Positions 9,389 through 19,158 are shown, numbered from the stretch's first letter. The stretch: DNA of 64,000 nucleotides from Mycobacterium rhizamassiliense (GCF_900157375.1 NZ_LT721901.1:3582315-3646314), one strand, 5' to 3'. Notes: a model not told the origin generated them from the sequence alone. A program made the numbers and translations.

Positions 9389-11398
9389 TCAGGCCGTCGC
9401 GTCGTCCGGCGCGCTGCGCAGCCGCTGCAACGCGGCGCGCACCTGCTCGGTGTTGGTGGTCTGCCAGAACGGCGGCAGCGACGCCCGCAGGTAGCCGCCG
9501 TAGCCGGCGGTGACCATCCGCGAGTCGAGCACCGCGACCACCCCGCGGTCGCTGACGCGGCGCAGCAGCCGCCCGGAACCCTGCGCCAGCAGCAGCGCCG
9601 CATGCGTGGCGGACACGGCCATGAAACCGTTCCCGCCGCGCGCGGCCACCGCGCGCTGCCGCGCACCCAGCAGCGGATCGTCCGGACGCGGGAACGGGAT
9701 GCGGTCGATGAGCACCAGCGACAGCGACGGCCCCGGCACGTCGACGCCCTGCCACAGCGACAGCGTGCCGAACAGTGAGGTTTCGGGATCCTCGCTGAAC
9801 CGCTCGACCAGTGCGGAGGTGGTGTCGTCGCCCTGGCATAGCACCGGCGTGGACAGCCGCTCGCGCATGGCCTCGGCCGCGGCCTTCGCGGCCCGCATCG
9901 ACGAGAACAGCCCCAGGGTGCGCCCGCCGGCCGCGGTGATGAGCCCGGTGATCTCGCCGAGCTGCTCGGCCGAGCCGGTGCCGTCGCGGCCCGGCGGCGG
10001 CAGGTGCGCGGCCACGTAGAGGATCCCCGCCTTGGCGTGCTCGAACGGCGAGCCGACGTCGAGGCCACGCCACGCCGGGTGGTCGCTGCTGTCGTCCGGT
10101 CCGGCCAGACCCCATGACCCGGCCATCGCGTCGAAGGATCCACCCAGCGTCAGGGTCGCCGAGGTGAGCACCGTCGTCGAGCGCGAAAACACCTGTCCGC
10201 GAAGCAGTCCCGCGACCGACAGCGGAGCGACGCGCAGCACTGGTCGCGGCGAGCCCCGGTTGTCCTCGTGCTCGAGCCAGACCACGTCGGCGCGATCGGG
10301 GATCGCGGGGACGAACGACGTCAGGATGCGCGATGCCGTGTCGGATATCTCGCTCAGCGCCGCCGCGGCCTCGGCGCGGGCCGATGCGGCCTTGGCGTCG
10401 CTGGTGGATTCGATCGCCGACCGGGCCGCGCCCGCCGCGTCGCGCAGTGCGGTCAGGTACGTCGCGAGCTCGTCGTCGAGGTGATCGATGCGACCCGGTG
10501 TCCCGTCGTGAATCGCGGACGTCAGCGTGGCCGACGCGGCGTCGAGGCGGTCGACCAGCTCCGGGCCGATGAGCCGGCCGACCCGTCGCGACGCCACCCC
10601 GAGCGTGGCCGACGACAGTTCCGCGGTGGCCACCGACGTCACCCGGTCCACCAACTCGTGCGCTTCGTCGACCACCAGCAGCGCGTGCTCGGGCAACACG
10701 GAGGATTCGGACACCGCATCGATGGCCAGCAGGGCGTGATTGGTGACGACGACGTCGGCCGCACCGGCCCGGCCGCGCGCCCGCTCCGAGAAGCACTCCG
10801 AGCCGAACGAGCAGCGGGCCACGCCGATGCATTCGCGCGCGGAAACGCTGACCTGCGACCAGGATCGGTCCGGCACGCCCGGCTTGAGGTCGTCGCGGTC
10901 ACCGGTGTCGGTCGTCGACGCCCACGCGGTCAGCCGTTGCACGTCACGGCCCAGCGCGCTGGCCGCCATCGGGTTGAACAGTTCTTCCTGGGGCCGTTCC
11001 TCGTCGGCTTCGCCGTCGCCGGCCATGGCGCCGCCGTGAATCTTGTTCAGGCACAGATAGTTTCGCCGCCCCTTCAGCAGGGCGAACTGCGGCGTCCGGG
11101 GGAGCGCGCCGGCGAGCGAATCGGCCAGCCGCGGCAGGTCGCGGTCGACCAGCTGGCGCTGCAGGGCGATGGTCGCGGTGGAGACCACGACCGGCTCGTC
11201 GTCTTCGATCGCGTGCAGGACCGCGGGAACCAGGTACGCCAGTGACTTGCCGGTGCCGGTGCCGGCCTGCACGACGAGGTGCTCACCGGACTCGAAGGCC
11301 TGCGCGACCGCGGTGGCCATCTGCAGCTGGCCGCCGCGTTCGCTGCCGCCGAGCCCGGCCACCGCGATGGCCAACAGCTCGGGCACGGACGCGGACAC
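9389..11398 (-). CDS. dinG: ATP-dependent DNA helicase, DinG/XPD family
   Basis: Superfamily 2, 5'-3' helicase of the DinG type, likely acting on recombination or repair intermediates. Walker A is AGTGTGKSLAYL and the DEAH box is VVDEAHEL. Four cysteines (one in RRNYLCLN, three in CIGVARC...SECF) match the 4Fe-4S cluster ligands of this family. I chose the GTG at 11398 (MSASVPELLAIAV, 669 residues). The longer in-frame start at 11482 would run into pncB and adds residues not typical of the family. It sits 20 bases behind the pncB stop on the same strand. Confidence 0.93.
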   Translation of the reverse strand: MSASVPELLAIAVAGLGGSERGGQLQMATAVAQAFESGEHLVVQAGTGTGKSLAYLVPAVLHAIEDDEPVVVSTATIALQRQLVDRDLPRLADSLAGALPRTPQFALLKGRRNYLCLNKIHGGAMAGDGEADEERPQEELFNPMAASALGRDVQRLTAWASTTDTGDRDDLKPGVPDRSWSQVSVSARECIGVARCSFGSECFSERARGRAGAADVVVTNHALLAIDAVSESSVLPEHALLVVDEAHELVDRVTSVATAELSSATLGVASRRVGRLIGPELVDRLDAASATLTSAIHDGTPGRIDHLDDELATYLTALRDAAGAARSAIESTSDAKAASARAEAAAALSEISDTASRILTSFVPAIPDRADVVWLEHEDNRGSPRPVLRVAPLSVAGLLRGQVFSRSTTVLTSATLTLGGSFDAMAGSWGLAGPDDSSDHPAWRGLDVGSPFEHAKAGILYVAAHLPPPGRDGTGSAEQLGEITGLITAAGGRTLGLFSSMRAAKAAAEAMRERLSTPVLCQGDDTTSALVERFSEDPETSLFGTLSLWQGVDVPGPSLSLVLIDRIPFPRPDDPLLGARQRAVAARGGNGFMAVSATHAALLLAQGSGRLLRRVSDRGVVAVLDSRMVTAGYGGYLRASLPPFWQTTNTEQVRAALQRLRSAPDDATA

Positions 11399-11418
11399 GT
11401 GGTCGACCGTAGTGGAGG

Positions 11419-12735
11419 TCAGGCCGGGATTTGTGTTGTCGGGATCGCCGGCTCGCCGTTCGCCAATTTCAGACCCTCCCACGGCAGGCTGTGCAGCCCC
11501 GATGCGACCAGATCCCGGGCGGCCGCCAGGGCCGCGCCGCCGGTGCCGGCCACCGCCTCGCCGTCGCGGACCAGCGGGACGGTCAACATGCGGCAGGGCT
11601 CGACGCCGGCCGGTGGGCGGCCCGCCGGGTACACGATCTCTTCGGTGATCGTGCCGGTCGAGCGGGATCGCCGCAGCGCCTCCTTGTGGCCGCCCGCCGA
11701 TTCCTTATGGCTGCTGCGTTTGCGCACCGGCATGCCGTCCACCTCGACCAGTTTGTAGACCATGCCCGCCGCCGGCGCGCCCGAGCCGGTCACCAGCGAC
11801 GTGCCGACGCCGTAGCTGTTCACCGGCTCGGCACGCAGCGCCGCGATGGAGAATTCGTCGAGATCGCCGGAGACCACGATGCGGGTCTTGGTCGCGCCCA
11901 GCTCGTCGAGCTGCCGGCGCACCTGGCGGGCCAGCACGCCCAGTTCGCCGGAGTCGATGCGCACCGCGCCGAGCGCCGGCCCCGCGGCGGCGACGGCGTT
12001 GGCCACCCCGGTCGCCACGTCGTAGGTGTCCACCAGCAGCGTTGTGCCCACGCCCAGCGCGTCGACCTGCGCGCGAAACGCGGCCAGCTCGGCCGCTTCC
12101 AGCGACGCATCGGCGCGGGTGTGCAGCATCGTGAATGCGTGGGCGGCGGTGCCTTCGGTGGGAATGCCGTAGCGGCGCTGCGCCTCGAGGTTGGAGGATG
12201 CGGCGAAGCCGGCGAGGTAGGCGGCGCGGGCCGCCGCGACGGCCGCGCGTTCGTGGGTCCGCCGCGATCCCATGTCGATCAGCGGGCGCTCGGCCCCGGC
12301 GCTGACCATGCGTGCCGCGGCCGAGGCGATCGCGACGTCGTGGTTGAAGATGGACAACGCCAGCGTTTCGAGCACCACGCACTCAGCGAAACTGCCCCAC
12401 ACCGTCAACACCGGGGAGCCGGGAAAATACAGCTCACCTTCGGCATACCCGTCGATGTCGCCGCCGAATCGGAAATCCCGGAGATATCGGACCGTTTGCG
12501 GGTCGAGGAATTGCGCCAGCAGCTGGCATGCCTCGTCGTCGAATCTGAACTGCGGCAACGCTTCCAGTAACCGGCCGGTTCCGGCGACCACGCCGTAACG
12601 GCGGCCCGCGGGCAGGCGCCTGGCGAATAATTCGAACGCGGTTCGGCGATCGGCGGAGCCGTCGCGCAGCGCCGCTGCCAGCATGGTCAACTCGTACTTG
12701 TCCGTCAGCAGCCCAGCTAAGAGCGGCTCGTTCAT
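11419..12735 (-). CDS. pncB: Nicotinate phosphoribosyltransferase
   Basis: NAD salvage enzyme that makes nicotinate mononucleotide from nicotinate and PRPP with ATP hydrolysis. It has 438 residues. Family features seen are the N-terminal LLTDKYELTMLAAAL, the GSRRTHERAA loop and the phosphate-binding YGVGTSLVTGSGAPAAG segment. It matches the Rv1330c (pncB1) position between dinG and clpS. The ATG start at 12735 is divergent from clpS with a 56-bp gap, so the two promoters must be compact. Confidence 0.95.
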   Translation of the reverse strand: MNEPLLAGLLTDKYELTMLAAALRDGSADRRTAFELFARRLPAGRRYGVVAGTGRLLEALPQFRFDDEACQLLAQFLDPQTVRYLRDFRFGGDIDGYAEGELYFPGSPVLTVWGSFAECVVLETLALSIFNHDVAIASAAARMVSAGAERPLIDMGSRRTHERAAVAAARAAYLAGFAASSNLEAQRRYGIPTEGTAAHAFTMLHTRADASLEAAELAAFRAQVDALGVGTTLLVDTYDVATGVANAVAAAGPALGAVRIDSGELGVLARQVRRQLDELGATKTRIVVSGDLDEFSIAALRAEPVNSYGVGTSLVTGSGAPAAGMVYKLVEVDGMPVRKRSSHKESAGGHKEALRRSRSTGTITEEIVYPAGRPPAGVEPCRMLTVPLVRDGEAVAGTGGAALAAARDLVASGLHSLPWEGLKLANGEPAIPTTQIPA

Positions 12736-12791
12736 CCTGCCAACGGTAACGGCTGGCGGCGCGGAAGCCGGGTCTCGGTATCCTGGAGGCC

Positions 12792-13097
12792 ATGGTTGTT
12801 GCGTCAGCGCCTACCAAGCCGGGCACCAGCGGGCAGCGCGAGGCTGCTCCGGTAGACGTCACCGCCAGTCCCTGGGTCACGATCGTCTGGGACGATCCGG
12901 TCAACCTGATGACGTACGTGACGTATGTATTTCAGAAGTTATTCGGCTACAGCGAACCGCATGCCACCAAGCTGATGCTGCAGGTGCATAACGAAGGGAA
13001 GGCAGTGGTGTCAGCGGGCAGCCGAGAGTCAATGGAAGTCGACGTGTCCAAGCTGCATGCCGCCGGTTTGTGGGCGACACTGCAGCAGGACCACTGA
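12792..13097 (+). CDS. clpS: ATP-dependent Clp protease adaptor ClpS
   Basis: Small adaptor (101 residues) that brings N-end-rule substrates to the ClpC1P1P2 protease. The flexible N-terminus is followed by the conserved core [21 protein letters not shown] and [17 protein letters not shown], which form the N-degron pocket. A GGAGG-like ribosome site precedes the ATG at 12792. The downstream DUF2017 gene starts 24 bases after it on the same strand, the usual mycobacterial pairing. Confidence 0.95.
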   Translation: MVVASAPTKPGTSGQREAAPVDVTASPWVTIVWDDPVNLMTYVTYVFQKLFGYSEPHATKLMLQVHNEGKAVVSAGSRESMEVDVSKLHAAGLWATLQQDH

Positions 13098-13121
13098 CTC
13101 GCAAGGGCATCTGGGCTACCT

Positions 13122-13706
13122 GTGCGCAAATGGAAGCGAATCGAGACCGCCGAGGGTCCGCGATTTCGATCCGCCTTGGCGCCCCACGAGGCGGCCCTGC
13201 TCAAAAACCTCGGCACCGCGCTGATCGGCCTGCTCGACGAGCGCGAATCCTCTTCTCCCTCAGATGAACTCGAAGAGATCACCGGTATCAAGACCGGAAG
13301 CTCGGAATCCCCGGACGACCCGACGCTGCGGCGGTTACTGCCGGACTTCTACAAATCCGACGACGGCGATCCGCTGGCCGACAGTTCCGACAGTCTCAAC
13401 GCCGCTCTGCGCAATCTGCACGAACCGCAGATTATCGAGGCCAAACGTGGTGCGGCCCAACAGTTGTTGGACACGGTTCCGGACGACGGTGGCCGTTTCG
13501 AGCTCACCGAGGATGCCGCGAACGCGTGGATTTCGTCGGTCAACGACATCCGGCTCACCCTGGGCGTGATGCTCGAGATCGGCCCGCACGGCCCCGAGCG
13601 GTTGCCGGACGACCATCCGCTGGCCACCCACTTCGACGTGTACCAATGGCTGACCGTGTTGCAGGAGTATCTGGTCCTGGTGCTCATGGGAAAGCCCGCC
13701 GGATGA
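13122..13706 (+). CDS. DUF2017 family protein (Rv1332-like)
   Basis: A 194-residue soluble protein of unknown function. It begins at a GTG (MRKWKRIETAEGPRF) and continues with FRSALAPHEAALLKNLGTALIGLLDER, the hallmark of the DUF2017 family that accompanies clpS in actinobacteria. The M. tuberculosis homologue is listed as a possible transcriptional regulator, but I see no recognisable helix-turn-helix. Its stop overlaps the ATG of the next gene in an ATGA junction, so clpS, this gene and the peptidase gene form one operon. Confidence 0.88.
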   Translation: MRKWKRIETAEGPRFRSALAPHEAALLKNLGTALIGLLDERESSSPSDELEEITGIKTGSSESPDDPTLRRLLPDFYKSDDGDPLADSSDSLNAALRNLHEPQIIEAKRGAAQQLLDTVPDDGGRFELTEDAANAWISSVNDIRLTLGVMLEIGPHGPERLPDDHPLATHFDVYQWLTVLQEYLVLVLMGKPAG

Positions 13707-14709
13707 ACTCGATCACCGACGTCGGCGGCATCCGGGTAGGCCACTACCAGCGGCTGGATCCCGGCGCGTCGATGGGCGCCGGGTGGGCCAGCGGGGTGAC
13801 CGTCGTGCTGACGCCGCCGGGGACCGTCGGCGCGGTCGATTGCCGCGGCGGCGCCCCCGGAACCCGGGAGACCGATCTGCTCGACCCCGCCAACACCATG
13901 CGGTACGTGGACGCCGTGCTGCTCGCCGGCGGCAGCGCCTACGGCCTGGCGGCCGCCGACGGCATCATGCGCTGGCTGGAGGAAAGCGAACGCGGCGTCG
14001 CGATGGACGGCGGTGTGGTGCCGATCGTGCCGGGCGCGGTGATCTTCGATCTGCCCGTCGGCGGTTGGGACTGCCGCCCGACGGCGGAGTTCGGCTACGC
14101 GGCGTGTGAGGTCGCGGCCGACGGGGACGTGGCCACCGGCACGGTCGGCGCGGGCGTGGGGGCACGGGCCGACCGTGCCGGTGGACGACGCTGCCGTCCG
14201 GCGTGACCGTGGGCGCGGTGGTCGTCGTGAACTCCGCGGGTGAGGTGGTCGACCGGACCACCGGCCTGCCGTGGATGGCGGCCACGATCGACGAGTTCGC
14301 GCTCAAGCCGCCGCCCGCCGAGCAGATCCAGGCGCTCGCCGAACTGCCGTCGAAGCTGGAGCCGCTGAACACCACGATCGCGGTCGTTGCGACCGACGCC
14401 GCGCTGAGCCCGGCGGCGTGCCGGCGGATCGCGATCGCCGCGCAGGACGGGCTGGCGCGCACCATCCGGCCCGCGCACACGCCGCTGGATGGCGACACGG
14501 TGTTCGCCCTGGCCACCGGGGCGGTCGAGGTGCCGCCCCCGGCCGACGTGCCCGCCGCGATGTCCCCGGAGACCAGGCTGGTGACCGAGGTCGGCGCGGC
14601 CGCGGCCGATTGCCTGGCGCGTGCGGTGCTGGTCGGCGTGCTGGCCGCCGAGTCGGTCGCCGGAATACCGACCTACCGCGGCATGCTGCCCGCAGCGTTC
14701 GGGCACTAG
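13703..14709 (+). pseudogene. P1 family (DmpA/BapA-like) aminopeptidase, frame broken in the middle
   Basis: Homologue of Rv1333, an Ntn-type self-processing peptidase. The N-terminal part (MNSITDVGGIRVGHYQ..., from 13703) reads in one frame to GTVGAGVGAR and then runs into a TGA at 14204-14206. The rest (TLPSGVTVGAVVVVNSAGE..., to 14709) is in another frame. Intact homologues have about 13 residues (AGALKGGVGTAS-type) between those points, about 39 nt, while only 20 nt are present, which indicates a 19-nt loss. The predicted self-cleavage site, LN before TTIAVVATDA, is intact in the second part. A GTG at 14203 overlaps the TGA and could restart translation. Sequencing error is possible. Confidence 0.8.
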
Positions 14710-14774
14710 GCGAACCGAAGGGCTGGTCAGGCCGGTAACCTGGACGATGCGCACGACGCTCGAGAAGGGCGGTA

Positions 14775-15443
14775 ATGGGCATGAGCCCGGGACGTCAGCA
14801 CACACCCGCAACGCAGCCGACCAGGCCCAGCTGGGCGGTCGGCGGGGCCACGATTCTCACCTTCGTGGCGCTGCTCTACCTCGTCGAGCTGATCGATCAG
14901 CTGACCCGGCACTCCCTGGACGCCAACGGCATCAGGCCGCTGGAGGCCGACGGCCTGTGGGGCATCATCTTCGCCCCGGTGCTGCACGCCAACTGGGCGC
15001 ACCTGATGGCCAACACCCTCCCGCTGCTGGTGCTGGGGTTCCTGATGACGCTGGCCGGCCTGTCCCGGTTCGTCTGGGCCACCGCGATCGTGTGGATTCT
15101 GGGCGGTTTCGGCACCTGGCTCATCGGCGACATGGGCAGCAGCTGCGGCCCGACCGACCACATCGGCGCCTCCGGGCTGATCTTCGGCTGGCTGGCCTTC
15201 CTGCTGGTCTTCGGGATCTTCGTGCGCAGGTTCGTCGACATCGCGATCGGGCTGGTGGTGTTGTTCGCCTACGGCGGTGTCCTGCTCGGCGCCATGCCGG
15301 TGCTCGGCCAGTGCGGCGGGGTCTCCTGGCAGGGCCACCTGTGCGGGGCCATCGCGGGGGTCGTGGCGGCCTACGTGTTGGCGGCTCCCGAACGCAAGGC
15401 GCGGGCACGCCGGCGCGCCGCCGCGACGCGGCAGCAGACATGA
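14775..15443 (+). CDS. Rhomboid family intramembrane serine protease (Rv1337-like)
   Basis: Polytopic membrane protease of 222 residues with about six predicted transmembrane segments from residue 20 on. The catalytic Ser is in [12 protein letters not shown] and the catalytic His in the late helix [29 protein letters not shown] is the conserved HxxxN region of the family. The start is ATG 14775 or ATG 14781. It overlaps murI by ATGA. In M. tuberculosis mec, cysO and cysM lie between the P1 peptidase and this gene; here the gap is only 65 bases. Confidence 0.92.
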   Translation: MGMSPGRQHTPATQPTRPSWAVGGATILTFVALLYLVELIDQLTRHSLDANGIRPLEADGLWGIIFAPVLHANWAHLMANTLPLLVLGFLMTLAGLSRFVWATAIVWILGGFGTWLIGDMGSSCGPTDHIGASGLIFGWLAFLLVFGIFVRRFVDIAIGLVVLFAYGGVLLGAMPVLGQCGGVSWQGHLCGAIAGVVAAYVLAAPERKARARRRAAATRQQT

Positions 15444-16258
15444 GCCCGCCACTGGCGCCCGTCGGGGTTTTCGACTCCGGCGTCGGGGGGCTGACCGTCG
15501 CCCGCGCGATCATCGACCAGCTGCCCGACGAGGACATCATCTACGTCGGTGACACCGCCAACGGCCCCTACGGTCCGCTCACCATCCCCGAGGTTCGGGC
15601 GCACGCGCTGGCCATCGGCGACGATCTCGTGGGCCGCGGCGTCAAGGCGCTGGTGATCGCCTGCAACACCGCGTCGGCGGCGTGCCTGCGGGACGCCCGC
15701 GAACGCTACGACGTGCCCGTGGTCGAGGTGATCCTGCCCGCGGTGCGCCGCGCCGTGGCCACCACCCGCACCGGCCGCATCGGTGTGATCGGCACACAGG
15801 CCACCATCACGTCGCACGCATACCAGGACGCGTTCGCCGCCGCCCGGGACACCGAGATCACCGCGGTGGCCTGCCCGCGGTTCGTCGACTTCGTCGAGCG
15901 CGGGGTGACCAGCGGGCGTCAGGTGCTGGGGCTGGCCGAGGGATACCTCGAGCCGCTGCAGCACGCCGAGGTCGACACCCTGGTGTTGGGATGCACGCAC
16001 TACCCGTTGCTGTCGGGGCTGATCCAGCTGGCGATGGGCGAGAACGTGACGCTGGTTTCCAGCGCCGAGGAGACAGCCAAGGAAGTGCTGCGGGTGCTCA
16101 CCGAGCGCGACCTGCTTCGCCCGCACGACGCCCCGCCGGCGACCCGAGTCTTCGAAGCCACCGGAGACCCCCAGGCGTTCACCAAATTGGCGGCGAGATT
16201 TTTGGGTCCCGCCGTCATCGGAGTTAAACCGACGCACCACCAATCTCGTGTCCTCTAG
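15440..16258 (+). CDS. murI: Glutamate racemase
   Basis: Makes D-glutamate for peptidoglycan. It has 272 residues from ATG 15440, which overlaps the rhomboid stop (ATGA). The two catalytic cysteines are in ACNTASAA and LGCTHYPLL, and the N-terminal [11 protein letters not shown] and the [11 protein letters not shown] loop are standard. An in-frame extension far upstream exists but lies within the rhomboid gene and is not real. The rhomboid-murI-Rv1339-rph order is conserved in mycobacteria. Confidence 0.96.
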   Translation: MSPPLAPVGVFDSGVGGLTVARAIIDQLPDEDIIYVGDTANGPYGPLTIPEVRAHALAIGDDLVGRGVKALVIACNTASAACLRDARERYDVPVVEVILPAVRRAVATTRTGRIGVIGTQATITSHAYQDAFAAARDTEITAVACPRFVDFVERGVTSGRQVLGLAEGYLEPLQHAEVDTLVLGCTHYPLLSGLIQLAMGENVTLVSSAEETAKEVLRVLTERDLLRPHDAPPATRVFEATGDPQAFTKLAARFLGPAVIGVKPTHHQSRVL

Positions 16259-16332
16259 GTGGACTCTCAGAGATTCTGATCACATCAATGCGTCAATGTT
16301 TTTCTCATGGTGCGACTGGGCATGGCACAGTA

Positions 16333-17115
16333 GTGTCCGTGCGAATAACCGTCCTGGGCTGCTCGGGCAGTGTGGTGGGCCCGGACTCGCCCGCGTCCGG
16401 TTATCTGCTTCGGGCTCCGGACACCCCGCCGCTGGTTCTCGACTTCGGCGGGGGCGTACTGGGCGCGCTGCAGCGCTATGCGGATCCCGGCTCGGTGCAC
16501 GTGCTGTTGTCGCATCTGCATGCCGACCACTGCCTGGACATGCCGGGGCTATTCGTGTGGCGTCGCTATCACCCGGCGAAGCCGGAGGGCAAGGCGTTGC
16601 TGTACGGCCCAAGCGACACGTGGTCGCGCCTGGGCGCGGCGTCGTCACCCTACGGCGGGGAAATCGACGACTGCTCAGACATCTTCGATCTGCACCACTG
16701 GGTTGACGGCGAGCCGGTCACCATCGGCGCGCTCACGGTGACGCCGCGCGTGGTGGCGCACCCCACGGAGTCCTACGGTCTGCGTATCACGGATCCCAGT
16801 GGGGCCTCGTTCGTCTACAGCGGCGACACCGGAACGTGTGACCAGCTCGTCGAGCTGGCCCGCGACGCGGACGTCTTCCTCTGCGAGGCGTCCTGGACGC
16901 ACGCGCCGGACCGCCCGCCGGCCCTGCACCTGTCGGGCACTGACGCGGGCCGCGCCGCGGCCGAGGCCGGTGTCCGCGAGCTGTTGCTCACCCACATCCC
17001 GCCGTGGACCTCGCGCGAGGACGTGATCAGCGAGGCCAAGGCCGAATTCGACGGCCCGGTGCACGCGGTGGTGTGCGGCGAGACGTTCGACGTCCGGCAC
17101 TCCGAGCGAGTCTGA
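16333..17115 (+). CDS. MBL-fold phosphodiesterase (Rv1339-like, cyclic nucleotide PDE)
   Basis: Metallo-beta-lactamase-fold hydrolase with the metal site HLHADHCLD and a second ligand region AHPTESYG...YSGDTG. The M. tuberculosis homologue Rv1339 is an atypical class II cAMP phosphodiesterase; that role is carried over by homology. I place the start at GTG 16333 (MSVRITVLGCSGSVVGPDSPASGYLL, 260 residues); an ATG at 16288 would add 15 poorly typical residues. A CRP-type site lies elsewhere in this window (31372), but there is no evidence that links the two. Confidence 0.88.
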   Translation: MSVRITVLGCSGSVVGPDSPASGYLLRAPDTPPLVLDFGGGVLGALQRYADPGSVHVLLSHLHADHCLDMPGLFVWRRYHPAKPEGKALLYGPSDTWSRLGAASSPYGGEIDDCSDIFDLHHWVDGEPVTIGALTVTPRVVAHPTESYGLRITDPSGASFVYSGDTGTCDQLVELARDADVFLCEASWTHAPDRPPALHLSGTDAGRAAAEAGVRELLLTHIPPWTSREDVISEAKAEFDGPVHAVVCGETFDVRHSERV

Positions 17116-17172
17116 CCGCACCCGCAAGCTCCACACGGCCGCCTTCGACGGCTGCGGGCTAGGGTTGGCGTC

Positions 17173-17952
17173 GTGTCCAAACGAGAAGACGGTCGCCTCG
17201 ACGACGAGCTTCGCCCGCTGACGATCACCCGCGGTTTCACCGAGCACCCCGCGGGTTCGGTGCTGATCGAATTCGGCCAGACCAAGGTGCTGTGCACGGC
17301 CAGCGTCACCGAGGGCGTGCCCCGCTGGCGCAAGGGCTCGGGCCTGGGATGGCTGACCGCGGAGTACGCGATGCTGCCGTCGGCCACCCACACTCGCTCC
17401 GACCGGGAATCGGTGAAGGGCCGCCTGTCCGGCCGCACCCAGGAGATCAGCCGGCTCATCGGCCGGTCGCTGCGCGCGTGCATCAGCCTGGCGGCGTTGG
17501 GGGAGAACACGATTGCCGTCGACTGCGATGTGCTGCAGGCCGACGGCGGAACCCGAACCGCCGCGATCACCGGTGCCTACGTGGCGTTGGCGGACGCGGT
17601 GGCCTACCTGTCGGCGGCCGGCAAGCTCTCCGATCCGCGGCCGCTGTCGTGCGCGATCGCGGCGGTCAGCGTCGGCGTAGTCGACGGCCGGGTCCGGGTG
17701 GACCTGCCCTACGAGGAGGATTCGCGCGCCGAGGTCGACATGAACGTCGTCGCCACCGATACCGGGACACTCGTTGAGGTCCAGGGGACCGGTGAGGGCG
17801 CGACGTTCCCACGCTCGACGCTGGACAAGCTGCTCGACATGGCGCTGGGCGCCTGCGACACGTTGTTCGCCGCGCAGCGCGAGGCGCTGGCGCTGCCGTA
17901 CCCGGGCGTGCTGCCCGAGGGGCCCCCGCCGTCGAAGGGCTTCGGAAGCTGA
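17173..17952 (+). CDS. rph: Ribonuclease PH
   Basis: Phosphate-dependent 3'-5' exoribonuclease that trims tRNA 3' ends. It has 259 residues from GTG 17173 ([22 protein letters not shown]). Diagnostic stretches are [48 protein letters not shown] and the RNase PH core [23 protein letters not shown]. It belongs to the murI-Rv1339-rph-rdgB group, though here an unrelated minus-strand gene separates it from rdgB. Confidence 0.96.
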   Translation: MSKREDGRLDDELRPLTITRGFTEHPAGSVLIEFGQTKVLCTASVTEGVPRWRKGSGLGWLTAEYAMLPSATHTRSDRESVKGRLSGRTQEISRLIGRSLRACISLAALGENTIAVDCDVLQADGGTRTAAITGAYVALADAVAYLSAAGKLSDPRPLSCAIAAVSVGVVDGRVRVDLPYEEDSRAEVDMNVVATDTGTLVEVQGTGEGATFPRSTLDKLLDMALGACDTLFAAQREALALPYPGVLPEGPPPSKGFGS

Positions 17953-17962
17953 CCCGGCTCGA

Positions 17963-18406
17963 TCACGACTCGTCCCGCTGCAGCTCGAATATCGGGATGG
18001 CGCGGGTGGTTTTCGACTGGTAGTTTGCGAACGCGAACGCGGGTACGGCCGCGTTGATCTTGGGGATGATCGCCTGACGTTCGGACGCGTCGAGCTCGTG
18101 CGCGACGACCTCGAACGAGTCGGTGGCGACTTCGACGTGCGCCCGCGGGTTGGCCCGCAGGTTGTGCACCCACCCCGGGTTGACGTCGGCGCCACCGTAA
18201 CCCGCGACGATCAGCAGCCTGCCGTCGATACGGAATACCACCAGGGGCGCGACGCGTGGATCGCCGGATTTGGCGCCCGTCGTAGTCAGTAGCAACAGAT
18301 CGTTGCCCTCGAATCGCCCGCCGACTTTGCCGGCGTTGGCGCGAAACTCGTCGGCGATGTTGTTATTGAGCGCCTTGAGCGTCTCGCTATCGGGTTTTTG
18401 GCTCAC
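17963..18406 (-). CDS. Deazaflavin (F420)-dependent nitroreductase-family protein
   Basis: A 147-residue split-barrel protein of the DDN/FDOR-A type, proposed to use F420H2 to reduce quinone- or nitro-type substrates. Typical motif order: LLLLTTTGAKSGDPRVAPLVVF, then GGADVNPGWVHNLRANPRAHVEV. It lies on the opposite strand between rph and rdgB, which are adjacent in the M. tuberculosis map (Rv1340, Rv1341), so it is an insertion relative to that species. The substrate is unknown. Confidence 0.85.
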   Translation of the reverse strand: MSQKPDSETLKALNNNIADEFRANAGKVGGRFEGNDLLLLTTTGAKSGDPRVAPLVVFRIDGRLLIVAGYGGADVNPGWVHNLRANPRAHVEVATDSFEVVAHELDASERQAIIPKINAAVPAFAFANYQSKTTRAIPIFELQRDES

Positions 18407-18478
18407 TCGTGGGAAAGCTACTTCGTCGCCCTGTCTATTCCTTAAGAGCGTTTCGCAGTCCGTAAGGTGGCCGGGGTG

Positions 18479-19135
18479 ATGACCGTGCCTGATGGTGACG
18501 ACCCGCTGCGCCCGGCTTCGCCGCCCTTGCGATCGTCACGCCTGCTGGTCGCCAGCCGCAACTCCAAGAAGCTGGCCGAACTGCGCCGCGTGCTCGACGG
18601 GGCCGGGCTGTCCGGCCTGACGCTGGTGTCGCTCAACGACGTCCCGCCGTTCGACGAGGCGCCGGAAACCGGTGCGACATTTGAGGAGAACGCGTTGGCC
18701 AAGGCGCGCGACGGGTTCGCCGCCACCGGTCTGGCCACCGTGGCCGACGACTCCGGCCTGGAGGTGGCCGCGCTCAACGGGATGCCCGGTGTGCTGTCGG
18801 CGCGCTGGGCGGGCAACCATGGCGAGGACGCCGCGAACACGGCGCTGTTGCTGGCCCAGTTGCGCGACGTGCCCGACGCGCGACGCGGTGCGGCCTTCGT
18901 GTCGGCCTGCGCTCTGGTCTCGTCCGACGGCGAGGTCGTCGTCCGCGGCGAGTGGCCGGGCACGATCGCTCGCGAGCCACGCGGTGACGGTGGGTTCGGC
19001 TACGACCCGGTGTTCGTCCCCGAGGGCAGTCGCCGCAGCGCGGCCGAACTCAGCCCCACGGAAAAGGACGCGGCGTCGCATCGCGGGCGCGCGCTGGCGC
19101 TGCTGGTGCCGGCGCTGCGCGCGTTGGCGCAATAG
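18479..19135 (+). CDS. rdgB: RdgB/HAM1 non-canonical purine NTP pyrophosphatase
   Basis: Hydrolyses dITP/XTP to keep deaminated purines out of DNA. Family motifs are LLVASRNSKKLAELRRVL at the start of the fold, TFEENALAKARDGF, VADDSGLEV and GDGGFGYDPVFVP. The start is uncertain: GTG 18467, GTG 18476 or ATG 18479 are all in frame behind an AAGG at 18464. I prefer 18479 (218 residues). The N-terminus is about 15 residues longer than in M. tuberculosis whichever is used. Confidence 0.91.
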   Translation: MTVPDGDDPLRPASPPLRSSRLLVASRNSKKLAELRRVLDGAGLSGLTLVSLNDVPPFDEAPETGATFEENALAKARDGFAATGLATVADDSGLEVAALNGMPGVLSARWAGNHGEDAANTALLLAQLRDVPDARRGAAFVSACALVSSDGEVVVRGEWPGTIAREPRGDGGFGYDPVFVPEGSRRSAAELSPTEKDAASHRGRALALLVPALRALAQ

Positions 19136-19158
19136 CACTCAGCCGCAAGCAGTTTCGA

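Noticed and set aside
14621..16258. In-frame extension of murI far upstream, which would make a 545-residue protein
   Set aside because: The extra part lies out of frame within the P1 peptidase and rhomboid genes; ATG 15440 in an ATGA overlap gives a standard-length MurI.
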